From positions 2,759,001-2,823,000 of the forward strand of contig NZ_CP139482.1 of NCBI RefSeq assembly GCF_041222825.1: a DNA stretch of 64,000 bases, read 5' to 3'. Source of the stretch: Candidatus Thalassolituus haligoni (lineage in GTDB: Bacteria; Pseudomonadota; Gammaproteobacteria; Pseudomonadales; Oceanobacteraceae). Below the pieces are notes generated by a model that was given only the letters and a program-made list of their open reading frames with translations, was not told where the DNA came from and searched no databases. Below, piece after piece: positions 48,090 through 58,594 of the stretch. Position 1 is the first letter of the stretch. Each line of letters begins with the position of its first letter. A program made the translations under genes and the position numbers.

Positions 48090-48224
48090 ATTGCACTTTT
48101 GTGTAGAAACAAGCCATTTTATACACATTGCGGCCCAATAAATAAAACAGGACAAGTGGCTCATGCGGGCTGTGTTCTGAGCTTGTTTTCCGCAGGGCAT
48201 CCAAGCGCCACTTGTTCGTTCCTA

Positions 48225-49334
48225 TCAGTCGTCGGAGACTTCTATCTCCGGCATGGTCTCGGCGGCTTCACCTCCACGAGCCAACGCTACGGCCAGTCGG
48301 CGGGCGGCATGACGGTACATCATGGCGACTTCGGAGCTGTCATCAGCAGCCACAACCGGCACTCCGGCATCGGACTGTTCACGAATGTAGGTCGCCAGTG
48401 GCAGTGAGCCAAGCACTTTGGTGTGGTAGGTTTCGGCCAGCCGGTCAGCGCCGTGTGCGCCAAAAATAGGTTCGGCATGGCCACAGTTGGAGCAGATGTG
48501 CATGCTCATATTTTCGATCATGCCCAGCACCGGAATACCGACTTTACGGAACATTTCGACGCCTTTTTTGGCATCGGCCAAGGCAACGTCTTGTGGTGTG
48601 GTCACGATCACGGATCCCGACACCGGGTATTTCTGGCTCAGGGTCAGCTGAATGTCGCCCGTGCCCGGCGGCATGTCGATCAGCAGATAATCCAGTTCGC
48701 CCCATTGGGTCTGGGTCAGAATCTGGGTCAGCGCGCCTGCCACCATGGGGCCGCGCCAGACCATCGGGGTTTGTTCTGTTACCAGATAAGCCATCGACAT
48801 GGTTTTGATGCCATGGGCTTCAACCGGTACAAACCATTTGTTATCAATGGTTTCTGGTCGTGTGCCAGCGGCCACGCCGAGCATGATGCCCTGGCTGGGG
48901 CCATAAATATCGGCATCCAGCAAACCAACTTTGGCACCGTCTTTGGCCAGTGCTACGGCCAGGTTCACGGCGGTGGTGGATTTGCCCACGCCACCTTTAC
49001 CGGACGATATCGCGACGATGTTTTTTACCGCTGCCAGTGATTCTCCGCCGTCGTGGCTCTTGTGGGCATCCACATGCCAGCCAAGGGTTACGTTGGCTTC
49101 ATCACAGCCAGCGATATTTTCCAGTGCGGTGATTAACAATTGCGCCACGCCGCCGTTGAGAAACTCCGACGGGTAATCCAGCTCCAGTGTTACGCTAATC
49201 TTGCCGCCATCAATCGTGACGGCTTGCAAGGCACCGGCAGACACCAGATCCATTTCCAGATAAGGGTCGATATAGCTCGCCAGAGCTTGTTCTACTTGGG
49301 TTTGTTCAATTTGGGCTTGGGGCAGTTGAGACAC
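48225..49334 (-). CDS. apbC: Iron-sulfur cluster carrier protein ApbC (Mrp)
   Basis: Mrp/NBP35-type P-loop ATPase of 369 residues that carries and transfers [4Fe-4S] clusters. An N-terminal MIP18-like domain (about 1-90) is followed by the deviant Walker A 'ISSGKGGVGKSTTAVNLAVA' near residue 113. 'DADIYGPSQGIMLG' and the cluster-binding 'CSNCGH' (CxxC) follow near 280. It is monocistronic as far as I can see. Confidence 0.95.
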   Translation of the reverse strand: MSQLPQAQIEQTQVEQALASYIDPYLEMDLVSAGALQAVTIDGGKISVTLELDYPSEFLNGGVAQLLITALENIAGCDEANVTLGWHVDAHKSHDGGESLAAVKNIVAISSGKGGVGKSTTAVNLAVALAKDGAKVGLLDADIYGPSQGIMLGVAAGTRPETIDNKWFVPVEAHGIKTMSMAYLVTEQTPMVWRGPMVAGALTQILTQTQWGELDYLLIDMPPGTGDIQLTLSQKYPVSGSVIVTTPQDVALADAKKGVEMFRKVGIPVLGMIENMSMHICSNCGHAEPIFGAHGADRLAETYHTKVLGSLPLATYIREQSDAGVPVVAADDSSEVAMMYRHAARRLAVALARGGEAAETMPEIEVSDD

Positions 49335-49387
49335 AACAAACTCCTGAATCGGTCAGACGGTTTGCACCGCAAAAAATAAATAGGCTG

Positions 49388-51013
49388 TCAACGAATCACC
49401 GGCGCAGCATCCAGCAGCGCACGGGTATACGCATCTTGTGGCTGGTTCATCACGCTGGCGCAATCGCCCTGTTCTACCAGTACGCCCTGGTTCATCACCG
49501 CCACCCGGTGTGCCAGATGGGGAATAATCGACAGGTCATGGGTGATAAACAGGTAGCTCAGGCCCATCTCCTGTTGCAGCTCTTGCAACAGTTCAAGTAC
49601 CTGGCCACGAATGCTGACGTCCAGTGCACTGGTGGGTTCGTCACAGATAATCAGCTCAGGTTCTACCGCAATCGCCCGTGCAATGGCAATACGCTGGCGC
49701 TGGCCACCGGAAAATTCATGCGGATAACGATCGAGATGAGCCACTTCCATTCCAACGCGCAGTAGCAACGTCTGCAACTTGGTTTCCCGTTGTTCGGGAT
49801 TATCCAGCAACCCCAGGCTAATCATGCCTTCAGAGAGGATTTCACGAATGGTCATCCTCGGGTTCATGGAGGAAAACGGATCCTGAAAAATCACCTGGAT
49901 ACGCTTGCGATAGGGTCGAAACGCGGCCTGATCCAGTTGATCAATACGCTGGCCATCGAAAGTGACGATACCGGCAGTCAGAGGTTCCAGTGACAGTACC
50001 GCACGGCCCACTGTCGATTTGCCGGAACCGGACTCTCCTACCAGCGCCAGGGTTTCACCTTTACCGATCGCGAACGATACGCCATCCACGGCTCTGGTAT
50101 AACCGACCACCCGTTGCAATACACCTTTACGTTGCGGAAACCAGACCTTCAGCCCCTCGACGGTGAGGAGCGCCTGTTGGCTGGCAACCGCATCACGAAA
50201 CGTACGTTTGGGCAGTGAGTGAATTAACTGGCGACTGTATTCATGTGCTGGTGCCTGGAAAAACTCATCGCAGGGACGGTATTCAAGAATTTCACCGTGG
50301 CGCATCACAGCCACCCGGTCGGCCATTTCCGAGACCACGCCCATATCATGGGTGATCAGTAAAATCCCCAATCCACGCGCGGTGCGGATCTGGTTCAGCA
50401 GTTCCAGAATCTGCTTTTGAATGGTGACATCCAACGCTGTAGTTGGTTCGTCAGCCACCAGCAGATCCGGTTCACAGGCCAATGCCATGGCAATCATGAC
50501 CCGTTGTTTCTGACCACCCGACAATTGATGCGGATACCAGCTCAGTCGCTGTTGCGGATCAGGAATACCGACTTCATCCAGCAGTCCAATAACCGCTGTT
50601 TTTAGCGCCGCGCCGGTCAGACCCTTATGCAGCGTCAGCACTTCGCCCACCTGCTGCAACAAGGTTTGTACCGGATTAAGGGCACTTTGCGGCTCCTGAA
50701 AAATCATCGCGGCGCGATAACCGCGCACCTTGTTCATTTGCCGTTCGGTACGTTCAAACAGTGCGTCGCCATCCAGTTCAATCGTTCCGGCAGTAATCGC
50801 CAGGGCATCGGGCAGTAACCGCAAGATAGCCAGGGCGGTCAGCGATTTTCCTGAACCACTCTCACCTACCAATGCCATGATTTCACCCGCAGCAATGGTG
50901 AACGAAATGCCTTTCACCAGCGGCCGCGCTTGTCGCCGTTGCGGCTGCTGGGCGTTGGGTATGGCGGGTAGTTCGATTCTCAGATCACGTACACTTAACA
51001 AAGACATATCCAT
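49388..51013 (-). CDS. yejF: Peptide ABC transporter ATPase with two nucleotide-binding domains (YejF-like)
   Basis: Single chain of 541 residues with two ATPase domains, as in YejF. NBD1 has Walker A 'GESGSGKSLTAL' near residue 53 and signature 'LSGGQKQR'. NBD2 has 'GESGSGKSTVGR' near 335 and 'FSGGQRQR'. It powers uptake by the preceding permeases and shares one base with the yejE stop. It is the last gene of the yejABEF-type operon. Confidence 0.93.
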   Translation of the reverse strand: MDMSLLSVRDLRIELPAIPNAQQPQRRQARPLVKGISFTIAAGEIMALVGESGSGKSLTALAILRLLPDALAITAGTIELDGDALFERTERQMNKVRGYRAAMIFQEPQSALNPVQTLLQQVGEVLTLHKGLTGAALKTAVIGLLDEVGIPDPQQRLSWYPHQLSGGQKQRVMIAMALACEPDLLVADEPTTALDVTIQKQILELLNQIRTARGLGILLITHDMGVVSEMADRVAVMRHGEILEYRPCDEFFQAPAHEYSRQLIHSLPKRTFRDAVASQQALLTVEGLKVWFPQRKGVLQRVVGYTRAVDGVSFAIGKGETLALVGESGSGKSTVGRAVLSLEPLTAGIVTFDGQRIDQLDQAAFRPYRKRIQVIFQDPFSSMNPRMTIREILSEGMISLGLLDNPEQRETKLQTLLLRVGMEVAHLDRYPHEFSGGQRQRIAIARAIAVEPELIICDEPTSALDVSIRGQVLELLQELQQEMGLSYLFITHDLSIIPHLAHRVAVMNQGVLVEQGDCASVMNQPQDAYTRALLDAAPVIR

Positions 51014-52473
51014 TACCCTGCCGACCTGGGGTCAAACGCATCACGAACCTTGTCGGCGAACAGGTTGGCAGCAAGCACCAGGATAAACATCAGCACAAAC
51101 GCTGCGGCCACCGACCACCACACCACGGGTTCACGGGACAATTCCGCCCGCGCTTCGTTGATCATATTGCCCCAACTGGCCATCGAGGGATCAACCCCGA
51201 CGCCGATATAAGACAGCACCGCTTCCGCCAGTACAAAACCACTGAAATCCAGCACCAGTGCTATCAGAATAATATGGGTGACATTAGGCAGGATATGACG
51301 TCCGATAATGCGTCCATGACGTACTCCGAATGCCCGTGCCGCCTGGACATAATCCAGTTGGCTGACCTTCAGGGTTTCAGCACGAAGCAACCGGCATAAA
51401 CCGGTCCAGCTGGTCATGCCGAGAATAAAGCACAGCGCCAGGAATTTAAAATCCGCTCGCTCGCTGGTGAGCTGGAACTGTTGCTGATGGGTTTCGATAT
51501 ACACATCAATCAGCAATACCGACGCCGCAATCAGCAAAATACCCGGAATCGAACTGAGCGTGGTGTACACATACTGCACCAGATCATCCACCCAACCGCG
51601 GAAGTAACCGGCAGAAATACCCAGCACAATCGCCAACGGCAGGGTTAACAGGGTAGCCAGAGTGCCAATCAGCACACCGGTACGGGTCGCCTTCAGCGCC
51701 AGATAGAGTACATCCTGCCCAACCTTGTTGGTGCCCAGAATATGGTAGTACTGACCCAACTCCAGTACCCAGCTGGAGCCAACCACCAACACCCCCAGCG
51801 TGATATAAATAGTCGTCCATGGCAGCACCGAGCCAATGTCACCACCGCTTTGGGCACGATTGCGAGAACGACAGCGAAACCGCCATTGCAGATGCAGAAT
51901 CACCAGCGCTGCCATCATCGCCAGCCCTATCAGTACTGCCTTGAACGACCGTTGCAGCACATCCACTGCCACGCTTTCCCCCTGCTGCAAATGACGGCCA
52001 GCATGGATCAGACGGGGAAATTCTCGCACCACCTTGCCGTCATCGGAGGTCTGGTTTTCACGGGCGAAGGAGTAAATCGAGAAGGGTTCAGAATAGGTTT
52101 TTTCGTCCTGGGCATGTAACCCGGCCAGCACCGCATCCAGTACGCTATTCACTTGCTGACTGTAATGAACTTTATCCTCAATGGTCGGCTGCTTGTCAGT
52201 TTCGTCGGTCTGAGCCAACGCGTCATCAACCTGAGTCTCAGCCACAGCGGGCAACGGCTCGCGGTAGTGCAGTGAATCCAGCAATGCCAGCAACACATAA
52301 AACAGGATCACCATAAACGCACTGGAACCAAGGCGGGATTCAAACACCGAACGCCAGCGTCCCCGCGCCAGAGGATCACGCGCCAACTGTACAAAAAACA
52401 GCACCAGCGCCGCTACCAGGGCAAAAATCAGCAAATCACTCAGTAAGACAACCGGTTGAACAGCCAGCATCAA
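51013..52473 (-). CDS. yejE: ABC transporter permease (YejE/OppC-like) with N-terminal extension
   Basis: Inner-membrane permease of 486 residues. The C-terminal half is a standard OppC/YejE permease: 'GTNKVGQDVLYLALKATRTG', the EAA loop 'AARAFGVRHGRIIGRHILPN' and 'ASWGNMINEARAELSREPVV'. The first roughly 220 residues add one or two extra helices and a soluble Asp/Glu/Gln-rich section (about 70-150). E. coli YejE has about 340 residues, so this extension is unusual. It overlaps yejB by four bases. Confidence 0.9.
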   Translation of the reverse strand: MMLAVQPVVLLSDLLIFALVAALVLFFVQLARDPLARGRWRSVFESRLGSSAFMVILFYVLLALLDSLHYREPLPAVAETQVDDALAQTDETDKQPTIEDKVHYSQQVNSVLDAVLAGLHAQDEKTYSEPFSIYSFARENQTSDDGKVVREFPRLIHAGRHLQQGESVAVDVLQRSFKAVLIGLAMMAALVILHLQWRFRCRSRNRAQSGGDIGSVLPWTTIYITLGVLVVGSSWVLELGQYYHILGTNKVGQDVLYLALKATRTGVLIGTLATLLTLPLAIVLGISAGYFRGWVDDLVQYVYTTLSSIPGILLIAASVLLIDVYIETHQQQFQLTSERADFKFLALCFILGMTSWTGLCRLLRAETLKVSQLDYVQAARAFGVRHGRIIGRHILPNVTHIILIALVLDFSGFVLAEAVLSYIGVGVDPSMASWGNMINEARAELSREPVVWWSVAAAFVLMFILVLAANLFADKVRDAFDPRSAG

Positions 52474-53447
52474 GACAACCTCACACGCGGATCAACCAGG
52501 GTATAGGAGATATCGGTCAGAATCAGACCGATGATGTACAGCACAGAGCCGAGAAAAACCATGCTGCGCACAATGGCAAAGTCCTGAGCCTGAATCGCAT
52601 CCAGGGTGTAGCTGCCCAAACCGGGAATGCCAAAAAAGGATTCGGTCAGCAAACTGCCCATAAACAGCGATGGAATCACCACCACCACGCTGGTCAGAAT
52701 CGGAATCAGGCCATTGGGCAAAATATGGCGAAACAACACCGTCAGTTCCGGTACGCCCTTGGCGCGGGCGGTACGGACATAATCCTTGTTGGCTTCTTCC
52801 AGAAACAGCGTGCGATACAAGCGTGTACCACCGCCGATGCCGCCGATCACGCCGATAATCACCGGCAAGATCAGAAACCGGGCGGCGTCGATGCCGGTCA
52901 GGTAACCGGAGATCGGCACCAGATTCCATTCCTTGGCAAAGAAATACTGACCAGCAAAGACGTAAAACACACCCGATATCGACATCAACACCACACACGC
53001 CACCATCGCTGCGGTATCAAACACACTGGCACGAAACATCACCACAAACAGCGCGAAGGCAATATTCACCGCCAGCCCAATCACAAACGTCGGCAACGCG
53101 ACGGCCAGACTCGGCCACATGCGCTGCTGGATATCGTCGCCAATGGAGCGCCCTTCGTCAGATTTGCCAAAGTCCAGCGCAAACAGCCGGACCGATTTGT
53201 CGAAGAAGATAGTATCGGTCAGCAGCCCCTGACTGTTGTCACCGTCGTTAAGAAACAGGGGTTTGTTGTAACCGCGCTGCTCTTTCCACTGTTCAATCGC
53301 TTGCGGGTCAATGTGTTTGTCACCCAACTGCACCAGTGCCATCTGATCCGGCGAGTTGACCACAAAAAACAGCGCGAACGTCAGCAGGTTCACCCCGACC
53401 AGAATCGGCAGAGCATACAGCAGACGGCGGATAATATAGGCCAGCAT
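52470..53447 (-). CDS. yejB: ABC transporter permease (YejB/DppB-like)
   Basis: Inner-membrane permease of 325 residues from the ATG at 53447 (MLAYIIRRLLYALPILVGVN), which overlaps the yejA stop. The usual N-terminal helix is followed by a periplasmic stretch and the permease core with the EAA loop 'RTARAKGVPELTVLFRHILP'. It ends 'DISYTLVDPRVRLS', typical of this family. It forms the channel with YejE. Confidence 0.92.
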   Translation of the reverse strand: MLAYIIRRLLYALPILVGVNLLTFALFFVVNSPDQMALVQLGDKHIDPQAIEQWKEQRGYNKPLFLNDGDNSQGLLTDTIFFDKSVRLFALDFGKSDEGRSIGDDIQQRMWPSLAVALPTFVIGLAVNIAFALFVVMFRASVFDTAAMVACVVLMSISGVFYVFAGQYFFAKEWNLVPISGYLTGIDAARFLILPVIIGVIGGIGGGTRLYRTLFLEEANKDYVRTARAKGVPELTVLFRHILPNGLIPILTSVVVVIPSLFMGSLLTESFFGIPGLGSYTLDAIQAQDFAIVRSMVFLGSVLYIIGLILTDISYTLVDPRVRLS

Positions 53448-55822
53448 CAGTGTTGCCCTCCGGTGTCCGGGTGTTGACGGGTGATCACGCGGGCATGTTG
53501 CCGCCGCTGATAAGCGCGATAACCGGGAACCATCAATATCAGCATCAGCACGGCGACCAGAATCAGTGGCCACAGCACCGGCTGGTTACGCTCTGCTCTG
53601 GCCTGTTGCCGTTCGGCGTTATCGATGCCGAAATATTTTAGTACTGCCTTACTGATACCGTGTGCCTTGGTGTTTTTTACCCAGGGATTGTTTAACACGT
53701 AGGAATGCGGATGCCAGGCCGAAGCCCAAGGGGCATCGTGATGATAAATCGCCAGCATCTGATCGATAAGCGCCAGGCGTTCAGGGGAATCCGGCATCAG
53801 TTTCATCTGTTCGAACAGCCGGTCGTAGTCGGCGTTGGCGTAGTTACTGGAGTTGACGCCGGAACCTCCCGTCACCACCTGGCCATTGGCGCTATACAAC
53901 AGGAACATGAAGTTCTCGGCATCCGGATAGTCCGCCATCCAGCCCCACTGGAACAGCTGGGCGTTACCGGAGCGCATTTTTTCCTTGAAACGGTTGTAGT
54001 CGCTGCCACGAATATTAAGCTGGATATTCAGCTTGCCGAATTGCTTGATCATCCAGATCTGATTGGCACTGGCACCACCGCCGCCGCTGGGTGTATCCAG
54101 GTTCAGCACCAACGGCTCACCGGTCACGGCATCACGACCATCGGGATAACCGGCTTCTGCCAATAACCGGCGTGCTTCATCCAGCGATTTGCGTACCGGT
54201 GCACCGGCTGTTTTTGATCCTGTCGAACGTGCGTTCGGATCCCAGTCAAAGACATAGGAGTTAATCCCTTGCTGCCCCGACTGGTAGCCAAAAATACCTG
54301 GCGGAATCGGGCTTTGTGCCACCTCGCCACGACCATTGGCAAAAATCGAAATGGCTTCTTCCTGATTGTAGGCAATGGCGATGGCCTGACGCAGCTTGCG
54401 CGCCCGCTCCTGCATCACCGGGTCTGGAAGTACTGCTGACCCCGGCTCCGACAAGCCACCCACCACTGGATCGAGCATGTTAAACGCCAGATAGTAGGTG
54501 CCCGGTACAACTTCGATTTCCATACCGATGCCCATCGCCTGCATCTCGGCACTCAGGTTCACTCCCGTCGATCCAATCGAGACTGCCTGGTCAAAACTGT
54601 CGCTGGCAATCCCGGAGCGGTCGTAATAGCCCTGCAGAAACTTGGTCCAGAGTGGAATGGATTCTTTTTCCAGCCGGTAAACAGCCTTGTCGATCAGCGG
54701 CAAACGGGCACCGGCGGCATCCAGCAAGCCCGCTTCGGCATCGCCGGGTTCACCTTCAGAGGGGTAAAAATCATCCCGATAATTGGGATTACGCTGCAGG
54801 ATAATGGCTTCGTTGGGATCGTTTTTGGTCATCATAAATGGCCCTGTACCCACCGGATGCCAGTCCAGCACAATATTACGGTCGGCCAGCCCAGGCTGAT
54901 GGTAAAACGCATCAACCAGCGCCGGCAGCGGCGCAAAAAAGTGCATCGCCAACCAATATTTGAACTGCGGGTATTTGCCATTCAGGCGCACACTGAACTG
55001 GTAGTCACCCTGTTGCTCGACCCCTTGCAGCGGGTATTCCCTGAGATCAAGCCAGTCGGTTTGCTGAAAACGGGGATCCGTTTGTTTAAGCTGTTTGCGC
55101 GCTTCGGTCACGGTTCCGGCAAACGTGTCCATGCCGACTATATACTCCGCCAGCAAGCCCCGGATCGGCGACAGGTTGGCGGGGTCGGCTAGCCGTTTGA
55201 TCTGGTAAATGTAGTCATCGGCCACCAGCTCGCGAGTGGCTGTCTGGTCAAAATCCTCCAGCCCGTGAAAAGCGGCACTGTCTGCTGCCGTATCGAAGCG
55301 GTACAGCGGATCGCCAGCGGCATTGGTGGCAAATGCCGGATGCGGCTGATAATAAATACCCGGCTTGAGCGTAAACACATAGGTACTGAAAGCCAGGTCG
55401 GCGGCGTTCTCAGTCACCACGTCGCCATTCGTATTGGTGTAAACAATATCGGGCAACTGGGTCAGGGTGTTGGCTTCCAGTTCGTACGGGCGTTTCAGAT
55501 AATGGTATTGCAGTGGCGGATCATAAATCTGGTCAATAAAGCGGCCCTCATCCGAACTGTAGGATCGCGCCGGATCGAGGTGTTTGGGGCGCTCGGAGAA
55601 GTTTGAATACAGCACGGTTTCATCGGCATCTTCACCTGCAGGGTGAGGGCTGTTGATTGCGCTATCGGAACAAGCCGTCAGTCCACCAAGCAGCACCAGG
55701 CCAAGCACCGCCAAGCCAGAAAACACCGCCAGTCGTCGCAACTGTCGCAACAAACCAATAACATTCAGCATATTGCCCGCGCTCGCTGCAACCGACCCCA
55801 ACCGATAAATCGCCATAACCAT
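53447..55822 (-). CDS. yejA: Peptide ABC transporter substrate-binding lipoprotein with C-terminal membrane helix
   Basis: Family-5 (OppA/DppA-like) solute-binding protein, 791 residues, larger than usual (about 550-620). The N-terminus has a hydrophobic signal ending in a lipobox (GLTACS). The binding domain has 'HLDPARSYSSDEGRFIDQIY', 'VGTGPFMMTKNDPNEAIILQ' and 'GWMADYPDAENFMFLLYS'. Near the C-terminus, after the binding domain, is a clear membrane helix ('LWPLILVAVLMLILMVPGY') and a short basic/His tail. A binding protein with both a lipid anchor and a C-terminal helix is odd. The exact start is uncertain (55822 or a downstream ATG). Confidence 0.88.
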   Translation of the reverse strand: MVMAIYRLGSVAASAGNMLNVIGLLRQLRRLAVFSGLAVLGLVLLGGLTACSDSAINSPHPAGEDADETVLYSNFSERPKHLDPARSYSSDEGRFIDQIYDPPLQYHYLKRPYELEANTLTQLPDIVYTNTNGDVVTENAADLAFSTYVFTLKPGIYYQPHPAFATNAAGDPLYRFDTAADSAAFHGLEDFDQTATRELVADDYIYQIKRLADPANLSPIRGLLAEYIVGMDTFAGTVTEARKQLKQTDPRFQQTDWLDLREYPLQGVEQQGDYQFSVRLNGKYPQFKYWLAMHFFAPLPALVDAFYHQPGLADRNIVLDWHPVGTGPFMMTKNDPNEAIILQRNPNYRDDFYPSEGEPGDAEAGLLDAAGARLPLIDKAVYRLEKESIPLWTKFLQGYYDRSGIASDSFDQAVSIGSTGVNLSAEMQAMGIGMEIEVVPGTYYLAFNMLDPVVGGLSEPGSAVLPDPVMQERARKLRQAIAIAYNQEEAISIFANGRGEVAQSPIPPGIFGYQSGQQGINSYVFDWDPNARSTGSKTAGAPVRKSLDEARRLLAEAGYPDGRDAVTGEPLVLNLDTPSGGGGASANQIWMIKQFGKLNIQLNIRGSDYNRFKEKMRSGNAQLFQWGWMADYPDAENFMFLLYSANGQVVTGGSGVNSSNYANADYDRLFEQMKLMPDSPERLALIDQMLAIYHHDAPWASAWHPHSYVLNNPWVKNTKAHGISKAVLKYFGIDNAERQQARAERNQPVLWPLILVAVLMLILMVPGYRAYQRRQHARVITRQHPDTGGQH

Positions 55823-56349
55823 CCGCTAGAAAAAAACCTGTCACAGTGTGCCATCAAATAAGAAACAGGCAAGTATCGCCCCAGCACGGTTCAATCAGGT
55901 GATTAACGGACGCTTAACATCGCACCAATGGCATCAACCGCCATCTTGCTGACCGTTATTTGCGCTGCCTCACACTACTGCCTTTGCGCCTGTCACGTTG
56001 CTTGATTAGTATTCCCGCTCTCCGCTCAGTACCAACAGGCTGTATAAACAGTATCCGAGGCAGTGCGGGAAGGCAGTAACCAACCGAAAATAGATTCAGA
56101 GGGTGCATCTGAAAAGGTAACGAGCGCTGCAAGGACAAGGTAACAATCAACGAAAAGGCGCATGCCTATACGGATGCAGGCGTTAGAGCGACGCAGGAAG
56201 CCAAAGCCGAGTTTATGAGTACTAAATAAGCATTTTGAGTCGATTTTTAATGCCGTTATTTCAAGCGCCAGCGTTTTCAGATGTGATATCAAGCCATTCC
56301 ACATTCAATACGTCATCATTCAACACGTCATTTATCAAGGAATTTGCCT
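55823..56349. other. Intergenic region before moxR, 527 bp, with a possible repeat or gene remnant
   Basis: No ribosome site or convincing gene is present. The stretch 56100-56225 reads as a short open tail ending 'EAKAEFMSTK' and a stop. Its composition differs from flanking genes and resembles dispersed intergenic elements or a decayed gene end. I cannot confirm that. The moxR promoter should lie in the last 150 bp. Confidence 0.35.
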
Positions 56350-57360
<1,011 letters not shown>

Positions 57361-57361
57361 C

Positions 57362-58594
57362 ATGTCCCTATCCCACGGGTCGGGACGGTTATTACGACCG
57401 CTACTGACCTGGCTGCAACAGCATATAACGGCCCAACGCTTCCTCTGGCTGCTGGCACTGGCCTGTCTGCTGATTGCCTGGAATCGAGGCTTATCACTGC
57501 TCTACGGCATGCTGGCGCTGGTATTGGCGACGCTACTGCTGTCCTGGCTGATGCCCTGGCTGGCGCTCAGGCATATCCGCGTCTCGGTGCAACAAATCGG
57601 TGATGCCAGTGCCGGTGACCAGGTCATACTGGAATATCAGTTCCAGCTGCCCAAAACCCGCTATCTGATGCTACTGAGAGAAGATCTTGAATACGCCGAT
57701 CAACCGGTCACCCACCGTATTGCCATGCTGGCCAACGGGGATCGCCTGCGAACCCGCAGCCTCTGCCGTTATCGAGGCGTCTTTCCGCTGCAAACCGTCG
57801 AAGTTGGCTGTTGCTGGCCTTTCGGTTTTGTCAGCCTGTTCCGGCAGCTGACCGTACCGGAACGCCAGATCGTCGTCGCGCCCCAGACCTTTCAGGTGCA
57901 GACCTTGCCAGGTGGTGCCGGTGACGACGACGCCATGATCGAGTACCAGAGCACCAGCCAGCCGCACGCTCAGGCTGAATACTGCGGTTTGCGGGAATAC
58001 CATCCGTATGATTCGCTCAAGCATATTCACTGGTCCGCCTCTGCCCGCCACCAGCAGTTGCTGGTGCGGGAGTACAACAGCCAGGCACAACCCGACTTTT
58101 TACTGCTGCTGGATAACTGTCTCGATGACGACATCGGGGAACCACCGTTATCCACCTTTGAATTTGCGGTCTCGCTGGCGGCCTCGCTGATGGCCTGGGC
58201 AAAAGACCAGCAGCAACCCATGCGCTTGCTGGCCCACGGCAGTCATCCTACTGACATCGCCATTGGCGGCCACCACCGTGGCAGCAGCGATTATTTGTCG
58301 GCATTAGCCTGGACTCAGGCGGACGGCGACAAACCCTACGGCACGCTGGTTGAGCAGGCATTGTTGAAATACCCCCACAGCGCGACCCTGATCACCGTGC
58401 GTAACCTCAGCCAACTGCCAGAACTGCCTGAGTTTCATGGCTGTCATATCGATATTCTGATCGCCGACCAGAGCTTTATCTATCCAATGCAATCCTGGGA
58501 GGAAGGCTGGAGCCACCCCACGGCCAACCACTATCAGCTGCGCCTGCATGCCAGCAGCAAGCTAGAGAGGCAATTCCGCTATGGCGCATTCTGA
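57362..58594 (+). CDS. DUF58 domain membrane protein
   Basis: Protein of 410 residues from the ATG at 57362, one base after the moxR stop. Two membrane helices lie near residues 28-70 ('FLWLLALACLLIAWNRGLSL', 'LVLATLLLSWLMPWL'). The DUF58 block 'GLREYHPYDSLKHIHWSASA' lies near 215, followed by a VWA-like fold ('PDFLLLLDNCLDDDIGEPPL'). Its function is unknown but coupled to MoxR. It overlaps the next gene by 14 bases. Confidence 0.9.
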   Translation: MSLSHGSGRLLRPLLTWLQQHITAQRFLWLLALACLLIAWNRGLSLLYGMLALVLATLLLSWLMPWLALRHIRVSVQQIGDASAGDQVILEYQFQLPKTRYLMLLREDLEYADQPVTHRIAMLANGDRLRTRSLCRYRGVFPLQTVEVGCCWPFGFVSLFRQLTVPERQIVVAPQTFQVQTLPGGAGDDDAMIEYQSTSQPHAQAEYCGLREYHPYDSLKHIHWSASARHQQLLVREYNSQAQPDFLLLLDNCLDDDIGEPPLSTFEFAVSLAASLMAWAKDQQQPMRLLAHGSHPTDIAIGGHHRGSSDYLSALAWTQADGDKPYGTLVEQALLKYPHSATLITVRNLSQLPELPEFHGCHIDILIADQSFIYPMQSWEEGWSHPTANHYQLRLHASSKLERQFRYGAF

